A stretch of 64,000 nucleotides of DNA from Incurvaria masculella (Eukaryota; Arthropoda; Insecta; Lepidoptera; Incurvariidae). A program made the position numbers and the translations under genes. The notes beneath the pieces were generated by a model. It was given only the letters and a program-made list of their open reading frames with translations, did no database searches and had not been told where the DNA came from. Positions 31,535-43,500 of the stretch are shown here, in pieces. The stretch's first letter is position 1. Every line of letters starts with the position of its first letter. The stretch is taken from NCBI GenBank assembly GCA_946894095.1, contig OX335644.1, forward strand, positions 23,231,595 to 23,295,594, written 5' to 3'.

Positions 31535-34500
31535 CTGTAAGGTGTTGTAACGGATTTATGAAATATTTTTAGTTTGTTAAAATTAATTTAGTTGTAGGAA
31601 CTTTAACCCTTTCCCCGCCAGGAACGTACATATCGGTCAGAGCAAGGCATTCTGCAGGCGCCATCGTCGGATATAACCGACAGAAAACTACTCCACTTCA
31701 AACATTAATAAAACTTTACTGATTACGAAATAATGTGTTTTATTTACATAAATGCACAGTACATACTAGCGTTCATTAGATTTCTACTGTTTGAACAGTG
31801 GAAACACACTATTTGCAACAAAACAAACAACAATTCAAGACTGCATATTATCGAAATAATTGTAGTGTGGCGTATTGAAAAGGATTATACCAAAAAACCT
31901 TGGCGGTGAAAGGGTTAAACATGTGCAAGTCAGGATTTTTTTATCGTACTGTACAAAATCGTGAATAGCTTTCAATGGAAAATTACTCTGCTCTTTGACA
32001 TGGATGGCCGACTGTCATTATACTGGTCCAACACCGCATTCCCGAAGATCTTATAATTAAAAGATTAAAGAGCACAAGCACATGGCATGTCTACAAACAG
32101 ACTAGATTTATCATTATTAAGATTGATCAGCAGAGTTTCGGTTGAAGGCTGGCTTGAGTTCAGTTTGAAGTTTCTTGGATTACTGGAGGTTATATAACTG
32201 AAGGTTTGAATTACTGGAAGTACAGGTTAATATATAGTAGTATATAATAGTTTGATATAGGTTTGGACAACTGAAAAAATATGTTTACAATAGGTTTTAA
32301 TAAAGACTGAAGATTCAGTTTATGGTTGTTTAGATTGCTGGAGATTTGATTTAAGGTGGCCCAACCCGCTCAACTCCCCACACAAACGGGGAAAGCAGAT
32401 CACGCCCATATTTCTTATCAGAGATCCCAAATTTTGCTCAAAAGAGCTTTATTTGATTGAACTAGATGTCTGATGACCGTTGGCACTGTAAAATTGTGTT
32501 TGGTTTCTAAGTTATAAGGTCCGAAAGTTCGAATTTTTCGCGCGTTTTATACAATAACTTTGGTGGTTTATTACGCAATGATAAAATAAGAAAATCTTAA
32601 AATGATTAGTCATCAGACATAGCTTATTTAACCAAAATTTATAATCTATTTGGTTTTTTTAGATTTTTGACTACAGCGGTCGTGGTTTACTTTTAGCTTT
32701 AAGTCGTTTTGAAATCAAAGTTTTTGTAAATCTTACCAAATCATACACTATGCACATTGTCTTTTTTGTGGACATGTTGCATCTTCCTCATCACGGAGCC
32801 TGTCTTTTTCTTTGAAACTGAGAAGGTCCCAGAGCGCAACAGCACGGTTTTGTACAGTGCCCGCGAATGAGTTAGTCCCGCCAGGTTTGGGCCACCTTAA
32901 GGTTGGTTTATATTACTGAAGGTTTGGACACAGAATAACTAATAGTGCTACGCACAGAAGTTGCACTCCCCGACAGTAATTTTTCAATTTTGATCCTAAT
33001 TGTCGTTACGCTGAAGTATTTATTACGTCGCTCGTTGCCGGCGCGACGGCGAGATCAAACGCGTCGTCGCTGACCCGCCCCATGTCGCTGGAATGCGGCT
33101 TGCGCTGGGGTTATGACAAACTGCCGCCGCCTATTGTTTTAAAGTCGAATACAATATAAACAAAACTTTTAAAAATGTTTTTTTTATAATGTGTGTAGAC
33201 ATTATTATTTTTAGATTTTGCGTCACAAATATGCCTGCTGCTGTTATGTGTTGTTTATTGGCTTTAACAGTGTAGTTTGATGTTTTCTGTGTATTTTGGT
33301 GTTTTCGATGTACTTTGGTCTAGTATTGTTTGGTATTGTTGATTAAGTAACATTTGATAAAAAGATGGTCGAAACGGTAATTAAACATTGCCCGTGTTTT
33401 CCATTCAGTTCAATATCGCCGTGCTCAAGAAAGGAAGGCCCTGGTACGGCAAAAACCAAACAACATGCAGCAAAGGATAATAGGCAATAAGTACCTGGAG
33501 CTGGCACGAATGATTGCCCATTATACTTTCACTAGACGAAACCAATTTATGTTGTTTTTCCTTGTAATACATGGATAAATACTAGCTAATGTATAAAAAA
33601 GTGCTGTGCTGATACCAGTTAAATACGTGTCAATTCAATAGGCCCCTCATAACACGATACCACATACTTACCTACATAAAGGCAAAACGTCAATAAACCT
33701 AAACTAAAAAAAAACAACTTAACCTTCAGAATATTTCGGTAGCGTAAAGAAAGGTAACTTCAAATTCTTCTGTGTACTATAACATCCATTCACGCAACAG
33801 TTATCATATTTATTTCTATGGTGATTAGACATTATCTATAATATAAAAATGAATCGCAAAATGTGTTGGTAAGCGCATAACTCAACAACGCCTGGACCAA
33901 TTTGGCCAAATCTTTTTTTTTAATGTTCGTTGAAGTTCAAGGATGGTTTTTACGGCGAGAAAAATTAGAATTATTGCTGGAAAAACCCTAAAAATAGCCC
34001 TTTTCTTTTTCCCATACAAATGATTTGTAACTAAAACGTAGTCAATTTGAGCTTTATTGCTATGGTATAAAGTTCATATTAAATTACAAGCACTCACAGT
34101 TGTCTAAGTAATGTAGGTGTGTTCCTAACGTCAAAGATCATATCTATCAAAACAATGTGCGTGTGTGCGTTGGAGCACAGAATACATAGTTGGAGGAGTT
34201 TAATGTCGCGTTCCGAAACTCGCGTTTCTTTTGTATTAGTTTCGGCACGCGAGATAAACTGCATCAGTTTCCACGTCATTACATCAGTCAAACAAAAATC
34301 GCGTTACCAACAGTGTTTTATTATTTTTAATATCCAAATTTTAAATAAATAAAACAATTCGTACGGCTTAAAAGGATTTGACTTCAAGTCATATCAAATT
34401 TAAAAAAAAAAAGTTGTCTGTTACCTAATCTACTGAGTTTGCTTTTGTCAACTGATACACGAAACAAATTCGTATATCGTGTTTTGTGCAGAGTGTTTAG

Positions 34501-37500
34501 TTAGTTAGTGTTTGTTTAGTTCGTGATTAGGCGGGCGGTCCGACGGGGGCGGGTGCGGGGAGGGGGGGGGGCGGGTACGGCTTGGTATTTCCCGCAACTT
34601 TAGGACTACTTGGCAAAATCCTTGAGAACCAATTACTCGATTTAGATGCGGATTGTATCTACGTCTAGCCTGATTCTATTTAAAACTTATAGGCTACATA
34701 ATATAACGCTTCATTACCTGAAGGGTGAGTAGTGAGTGTTAAATTCTTATAACTTGCGAACCACTAACCCGATTTATGTGCGTATTTTATCAATGTATAG
34801 GATCTCTGGGAGCTGTCAGGTTCGAGATGGGTTACTGTTTTCGATGTTGAGGCTGGGTGTGGGTTGGAGTCCACGCAAAACTTACCTACATTACACGTTA
34901 CTTACTTACTAGGTAAACAATGTTGCAGTGCAAGTGCAGAAAGGTTCTGGCGGCAAATGCTTTTTTTTTAAATAGCCACCAAATGTCAACGAAGCTCTAA
35001 ATGGGAATTATTGGATGTTTCTCATTAAATCATGCTATTTCATCTCGAACGATCTTGATTAAATTTGGTAGATGGATACATTGTCCTGCAGCGGGAGCAC
35101 AAATAATTTTATCTGGCCGACAAACTTACGTACATAGTCTTTATCTTGTGTGCGGGACACTTGTCGCCAACTGATAGCATAAACAATGTTATGTCGAGTG
35201 AGGTTGTCACAATAAACCCACACCATAGACAAATCTCGACAAAGAATAAATTTTGTCCATTTGTGGAAGCACAAATAAATTTAATCCTACTAATTTGACG
35301 TTTGTTGAGGATAATTTTGTCACCACCACCGGGAGGGTGTGTTAAATCCTAGAAGGAGGTGTTTGTTCGTGTTACGAATATGTGCGTATGTAGTGGCGAT
35401 GGCACAGGCGTTTCTTAACGTTTTCATGGTTCAAAGACATGGGAAAAGCGGTAATAAGAGCGAAAGATGGATGGGTTTGTTTGGGCAAAGACGTTTCCAT
35501 TCAATCCTTTACTTTCCGTTATAGGAAGTAATCAGGCGGGACGGCTTAAAGCAACGCTCCAGCTGAACGGGAAAACGAAAAAAGTGCAGAGATTAACGTC
35601 ACATTGACATTAGATAAACTACAATCCTTCTAATCTAACAAGGCAAATGCGCTAAACCAAAATTTTTTTTTTATCTAAATTCATTAAAAACGTACTTAAT
35701 TGTGCATCTATACGAAATTCAATTCGAAATAACTTAGGTGTAGGCGATTTGCAGGAAATGGCATTTTGTTTGCCGCTATTCTGTAAAACGCTATTTCTTG
35801 CTCCTTGCACTGAATATCATGGAGCAGTCTGCGCGAACACAGCCAGGGTCGGGAGGTTTAAAGTGACAGTTCTTGTGGACAAAACGGTGGGTGTTGCCAC
35901 TCTCTATCGAGTTAACACTCGATCTCGATAAATTAATCGAGCTCCCCATTTGTGATATCACAGTTGATAAAAATCCTCGACAAAATTTCTTATCCCTCTA
36001 GCTCGACAAGTGTCCACTTTCATTTGTGCTCCCGCTGCTGGACCAGTTTGACCCTATTTTGGATCAGCCATGTCGGATACTTTTTATCCATGAAATAATT
36101 TAGCCGACGCTAACCCGAGCGGAGCCGGGTACCGCAGCTAGTTACGAATAAAAACGGCGAAAGTGAGCTTTCCGAAGCGACTGATCGACTGGACGTAGTG
36201 GACGTGCGAGCGTGTGCGCGCGGCGGCCCTGACTGAATTTGGAACCTCGGGTTCCCAAGCGCCGTAGGTGAACATCTCATTAGGTATTTAGGAGTGACGG
36301 ATGCCTGGTTTGGATTACAGGATGGACAGCTTAAGGTAGGGTTGGATCACCGCAGGTTCGGTTTAACATAAGTTTGAATAACTGAGAAATTCAGTTTAAG
36401 GTTTTTTGGAATACTGAAGGTTTTGATACATTTGAGATTATCGCGGTCGTCGAACATGATTGAAAGCTAAGGCTTTTCACGCAGAATGGAGCTTTGATTT
36501 TAAAGGATTTTTTTATTTATTGGAAGGAAAAACAGAAACAGACAACTATATAGTAAAATATAGAGAGAAGGATTACATTGAATTAGCCTATTTCCTAACT
36601 ATTCCTCAGTGAAACATTAAAAAGAATATAGACAAAATTAAATTCGGTTGGTTTATATTACTGAAGGTTTGAATTACTGGATGGACAGCTTAAGGTAGGG
36701 TTGGATCACCGCAGGTTCGGTTTAATATAAGTTTGAATAACTGAGAAATTCAGTTTAAGGTTTTTTGGAATACTGAAGGTTTTGATACATTTGAGATTAT
36801 CGCGGTCGTCGAACATGATTGAAAGCTAAGGCTTTTCACGCAGAATGGAGCTTTGATTTTAAAGGTTTTTTTTTTATTTATTGGAAGGAAAAACAGAAAC
36901 AGACAACTATATAGTAAAATATAGAGAGAAGGATTACATTGAATTAGCCTATTTCCTAACTATTCCTCAGTGAAACATTAAAAAGAATATAGACAAAATT
37001 AAATTCGGTTGGTTTATATTACTGAAGGTTTGAATTACTGGATGGACAGCTTAAGGTAGGGTTGGATCACCGTAGGTTCGGTTTAATATAGGTTTAGATA
37101 ACTGAGAAAACATGATCTAACCTAACCTAACCTAACCTATCGTAGGTTTGAATATCTGGAGTTGCAGTTTAAGTTGCTTGGATTATTGAAAGTTCAGGTT
37201 AAGGTAAGTTTGGATTACTGGAGTTTAGTTTAATATCGATTTGGATTAAAGGAGATCCAGTCTCATTTATGTTTGGACAACTGAAAATATATATGTCTAT
37301 GATAGTTTTGAATAACTGAAGTTGCAGTTTAAGGTTGTTTGGATTACTGGCAGCTTAGGTTAAGGTAGGTTGGGATTGCTGGAGGTTCAATTTAATAGAG
37401 GTTTGGACAACTGAAAAACAAGTCTACGATAGGCTTAAATACTTGAAATTGCAAATCAAGTTTGTTTGGATTACTGAAGGTTCGATTTAAAGTTGTTTTA

Positions 37501-40500
37501 TATTACTGAGAGTTTGGAATACTTTAAGTTTAGTTCAGATGCCGCGTATTTCAAACCCACGGTAAGGTTTGATTTACCGGCATTCACTTCAGACTCGAAT
37601 CCAAGATTTGGCTCGCGGGGAGGGCGGAGGGGGCCGAATCAACGAGCATGAAAGGACGAGAGTAGATCGAAACTCATTCGTATGGCGGCAGCGTAGACAC
37701 GAGTTTGTGGAAAACCGTAGTTAGTTCGCTAACTGTAGTTAGTTAGTCGAAACTAAATAGCGTCCTGTGAAGTTCTTACGTGTCCTTGGAGCTCGATTTA
37801 ATCAGTAGCGAGCGAAGTCGTAAGCACCGGCGCAACCCCCATACAAATGACTTCCGTCCTTCTATGTACGCTGGGCAAAAGCATCAAAGCAGGCCTAAGC
37901 CTGTAGTCCCAGTTGTCACCTAAATTGGCGTTTACGACAAACTGATCGACTAGCGTTTTCAAATGTATGGAGAAATTGAAGAGCGCGCGCAGCGGGCGTA
38001 AGTCGAAATAACATTTGCGAGTTCGAGTTTGATTTTACAGCTTACTCAACGTTGCCGTAAATACATAGACGTTTACGTCGACTCCACGTTTTCATACAGA
38101 TCGGAAGTCCGAGTTTGATTTTGACAGCTTGAAAAAATAAAACCACAGAATATCTAGTAAAAACTTGTATAGAGTTTGACGTTTTTACGGAAAACGCCAG
38201 TCGATCGGTTTGCCGTAAACGTCAATGTAGGTGAGAACTCAGACTGAGAGTGTAGAGGAAGAGATCACCTTTCCGTTGGTCGGCGGCGGGGCGCAGGAGA
38301 GCGGTGCGCTGCAGCGCGGCGTGCAGCAGCGCGGCGCCGGCGGCGACGGCGGCCATCACGCGGAACGACGCCGCGCCGCCCGCGCGCCCGTACAGCTGCC
38401 CGCCGAGCAGCGAGCCCAGCGCGAACCCTGCACCAAACCGACCGTGTACCATCTACGACATAAGTCCAGGAGCGCCCTACGGTCGGGTGTGTTGTGCACA
38501 TGTAGCGTGTCCCGTCCCCCCCCGGCCGACCGGTCTGCATTTGTCGAGAGTTCAATGCAATTTGTAACACAAATTGATTTAATTCAAAACAAAAGTAATA
38601 TGTAAAAAATAATTTTTTTTATTAAATTTCTTGATATTTGTGTTGTTTTTAATTATATTTTTATTAATAAGAAAATATGTTTTTTTGGCAGTAATAAGTT
38701 AATAAGTATCCTAATTTTAGTCCGATAAGTTCATTCTTACTTACCTGTGAATTTTTTCACACCAGACATTTTAGTTTAATTTTTTTTTCTTTTTTTTCCC
38801 TGAATTTGCTATTTTTGGGCACACACACATTCTCTGTTAAAATGGCACATGTCCTATGATTTTTCTCAGAGACATGCTTGGTTTCATCTCGTAATTTATT
38901 ACAAATAGGGCACGTGACTTGTGCCCTATTTACAATATATTTATTTATCTGGCAATATTCTCAGTTATCAAAATCAGCTAGTGCATACTTAATTGGATTT
39001 GTTCGGTCTCCTGCGTGATTTATCGATTTTAATTCATGATAACACATGTTTGATAATATGCATTTTTGTTTGGGCACCCTCCTTACTTGTAGTTTAAAAA
39101 GGGCACCAGCGCCTGTTTCTTGCAGAAAAGGCTCATGTCCGAGAGTCTAAAACGGTTGTGTAGCAAGAATTTCAGGACTTACAGCATTGTATTAAAACAT
39201 TATAATTAAAGCTTGTTTTCCCAAACTCATAACAAAAAAAATATTTAGTTTTTCCTTCTCCTGAAAAATTATCCTAAATGTGGACAAGTTCCCTTTTTAA
39301 AATAAGCGATTCATATATGTTAACAAACAAAAAAAAGGCAAACTTTCTTGTCGGTTCTCCTTCGCCAGAGGTAATCGAACCGACAGAAACAGAAAAAGAA
39401 AAAATGTGGACCAATCCAAGTGTGGATCTGATGTAGGAAATAAAGAAATTGAAACTGTTCATGTTGAAGCAGTCACACTCCAGCATTATGATGCACATTT
39501 TTTTATGTCAAGCGCGGTATGTGGCGTCAACCAGGACATCACCTAAGAGACGTGGGCTTTTGAATGTTCTCGGGGATGTGACAAACTTACCACCTGGCCA
39601 GAAGCTTCACGCAAGTCAGTCAGTCAGCGTGTTTGCGTCCACTGCTCGACATACGCCTCTCCAATTTTCCTCCAGTCCTCCCGGCCCTCAGCGGTACGGA
39701 ACCACTGCTTTCCGCCGACGCACTTGGTGTCGTCGTCCCACCTGGCGGTTGGGAACGTAGCACTCACCGAGCCCGTCGTCCATGCCGGCGACGATGCCCT
39801 GCATGGTGGCGGAGTGTCCCTCCGGCGCGACCGCCGCCGCGTAGCCAACTATGGTTGCGTAGCAGAGCGCGTACGTCGGGCCCTGCATCACCGCCTGCCG
39901 ACACGAGACGTGAGCCTCTATGAAGCTGTCAAAGTTAAGCTTGCTGCAGGCAACTTGGCCGATTTGCCATTGAAAGAAAACTGTACATAGAAGCAAATTT
40001 TTACTTGCGCGCCATGTTGCCCGACCACGGTCAACAGATGGCGCCACTTGCCTACTTCCATAGCGAGTAAGTTATGTAATGGTGTCCTTATATAAATATA
40101 CCTCTCCTCGGCCTGCTAAAATTAAAAGAATCTCTGGAATGTCTCGAAGAAGATTGTTCTCGATTGGTGTGCCATGCAGGGGCACCTAGAGTTCGGTGGA
40201 GTTCTAGAAAGAAGCTCCACCCATATAAAAGGTGCCCGAGCGCTTAGGGTGGCCAGTCATTTTTGGGATGCAAAACAAGCGATAACAGGCGATAGTGAAA
40301 CTCTGAAGTGAAACTAGCTCTTTCAGTGAAACAGTTCATCGAGTGATATTGTTTGGAGTTTACTTTTCAAAGCGACGCATCAACGTTGAATAAAATTGTT
40401 TATTTGTGAAATTATTTCAATGAAAAGATTATTGTTAACGTTTTCGACTAAAATTTCACCCCACTTGCATAACAATATTTTATTCCTGAGTTAAGAAGAC

Positions 40501-43500
40501 ATGAGTTATGGGACGGAGAGTTTTCCTGTGTAAGATTGCTTACATTTAATGTTGGATAATTCGCAGAAACAAACAAAAATCTCACCTCAAACGGCACGAG
40601 GTACCAAGGGTTGTCGATGAGTGACACAAATGCCATGCGGATGCCGTAGCAGAGTAGGCAGAATGTCATGGTGGTGCCGTGACCATACCGTTTCAGGATT
40701 CCACCTACAACAGGAGGACAATTTGCTTGGATGTGTGCGACATTTGGTGGCTATACTGTAGTAGATATAACCACATTCAAGTACAAGTGACTGACTGCCA
40801 CAAATGGAGTGACTTTATTCGATCCAAGGCTATTCTGGACTGGTATTCCGCAAGGTTCAGCGATAGCCCCAACTCTTTACAATATATGTATGTCACTGAT
40901 CTTCACGCAATCATAATATTCAACTTTAAATTCGTCACAGATGATTAGCCACAGTAAATCACATGGTTATCCAAATAATATCTACCATCTGGCTTCCGAA
41001 GTCACTCATCAAACGAAATGCTCAAGTGCACAGTACTACTTCTTGGAAAGAAGAACTCCAGACAACCGTACTAACAAGGACCTTGGAATCACTATCAAAT
41101 CCATAGTGCCTTTATCCAAACATTTTAAAAGTTATATGTCACATCTAGGCTTTTCTTGGAAACATAAAATAATTGCCAAAACCCTGTTTAAAAAGAAATG
41201 TATGATCAAAATTGCATTCTAATTCCCATTTTCTTGCATAAAAAAAAACCAACGGTCTCGGTTCAACGGTCTCACCGGAGAGGAAAAAGAATAGCAGCTC
41301 CCCGCCGAAACTCTGCACGAACACGATCACCCCCTCGAGCAGCTTGACGCTCTCCGACATTCCGGCGGCTTCCGCCAGCTCCTCGACGTACCTACCGACA
41401 ACAAACCTGTCTGCGTGAACGCGTGGCTCCACAGACGCACCGCTTCAGTGCACAAGCAACGAAAGTTACAGCTATAACTTCAGGTATATTTAAGTGTTTA
41501 ATTAAAAAACCGACTAATCATTGATTTTGTGTAGCCAATCTAGCTAATGCAACAACTTGGCGAAGGCAGACCGACATTTTACAGACGTATTAGCCGTTTA
41601 CCTTATCGTGACCAAAAATGTCGAGACCTGGAATTTTATCTGCGAAAAAAAAAATCAGTTGATGTGCCGAATACCCTGCATACAAAAAAATCGGCCAAGT
41701 GCGAGTCGGACTCGCACACGAAGGGTTCTGTACCATCGTACAAGATTTAACACAAAAAAAATACGTTTTTTGTATGGGTTTAGTTTTTATTATTTTTTTA
41801 TTTTACCTATTTGTTGTTATAGCGGCAATATAAATACATACTCTGTGCAAATTTTAGCTGCCTACCTATTACGGTTCATGAGATACAGCCCTGTGTCAGA
41901 CGGACGGACGGACGGACGGACAGCGGAGGCTTAGTAATAAGGTTACGTCTTCACCCTTTGGGTACGAAACACTAAATTAATTAAGCCATTACTGTTGTAA
42001 GTACAGGCGGTGCGCTCACCAGAACATGTAGTATATGATGAAGCTGTCGAACATGCCCGCGATCACCGCGAACAGGATGAAGACGAGCACGCGCGGGCAG
42101 CGGAGCACCGCGCGCAGCGCCCCGCGCCCCTCCGCGCCGCCCGCCCCGCTCAGGCTCGGCAGCTGCGCCCGTCACACGCCTCGTCATATTTCATTTCATT
42201 TATTTAAACTTTTTGGTAGTCGCGGGCACTGGCCTAGCGTACCAGAGGCCTGGGTTCAATGCCGACATGCACCACAGTCTTTCTCTTTCCGAGTTCGATA
42301 AGTGCATTTCGTCACGAATGCGAGCTGCTCCATGGTTCGGCAGCGGCTCGTAGCCTAGTGGCGCGGGGACTGGCCTAGCGTACCAGGGACCCGGGTTCAA
42401 TACCAACTTGCACCACTGTCTTTCTCTTTCAGAGTTCGACAAGTGCATTTCGTCACGAATGCGAGCTGCTACATGGTTCGGAATCCATGTAAAACTGTAG
42501 GTCCCCTTCCCCTACTAGGTGGTAGGGTTTAAGCCCGCCCGGGTTGGTACCATCGCATTGGATGAAAAGATGGTCGAAACGGCAATGAAAAATTGTCCGT
42601 GTTTTCCATCCAGTTCAATGTAGCCGTGCTCATAAAGGGAAGGTCCTGGCATGGCACCTAATTCCTTCGGGAATGAGGTGTATTGGGCTAATATCATAAC
42701 GGTAGTTGTGTGGTATTAGCCATCCATGTCAGGTCGCATAAAAAAAAAAAAAAATGGTTCGAAATCCATATAAAACTGTAGGACCCCTTCCCCTACTAAG
42801 TGGTAGGGTTTAAGCCCGCCCGGGTTGGTACCATCGCATTGGATAAAAAGATGATCGAAGCGGCAATGAAAAATTGTCCGTGTTTTCCATCCAGTTCAAT
42901 GTAGCCGTGCTCATAAAGGGAAGGTCCTGGCATGGCACCTAATTCCTGCGGGAATGTGGTGTATTAGGCTAATATTATAACGGTAGTTGTGTGGTATTAG
43001 CCATCCAAGTCAGGTCGAATAAAACAAAACAAAAAAAAACTAACTTACGTCACAAAGATCCGCGGATTCGATCAACCCAGTAAAGAAGAACCCGCATAGA
43101 AACTTCACGGGTTAACATAACATATTTTTCCATCCACAATTATGAAATACATACTTAGATCTAAAAGCATATGAGAGAGAGTAAGAGTATAAATAAATTT
43201 ATTTACAAGTTTACACATTTTTCAGATACAAGGCATGGTGTAATCAAAAGAATAATAATAATATGTAATTTGTAAAAAGGCTACGGCTCAGCAAAAACCT
43301 GGATGGGTGTAATCCCACCAGTCTCAAACACTGTGTATATTGAGTTGTGTGTGGTTAACTGATTATATTGCTGAAATTATTGTAGTAGAAATTCCTGTAT
43401 GCTGTCATTTTTATCTTTTATATCTATATCTTATACTATGACGTTAATAATAATAATTTTACACTATTTGACAAAGCCTATTTACAGCTGCCACTATTGT

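Larger units (their letters stand above)
36300..37540 (+). repeat. Degenerate minisatellite, right part
   Basis: Many steps like TTTGGATTACTGGAGG and GGTTTGGACAACTGAA. It shares its unit with 32140-32350, so the Helitron and TTAA-I element were inserted into one array. Confidence 0.65.

Noticed and set aside
31347..31550. 67-aa hydrophobic + strand frame
   Set aside because: It is the antisense of terminal exon I of the transporter, which fits splice phase and stop.
37117..37140. Interstitial telomere marking a chromosome fusion
   Set aside because: Only about four TTAGG units and lying within a minisatellite of similar composition; chance is likely.
38231..38605. Ala/Arg-rich open frames on the + strand opposite exon H
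   Set aside because: Antisense shadows of a GC-rich exon.
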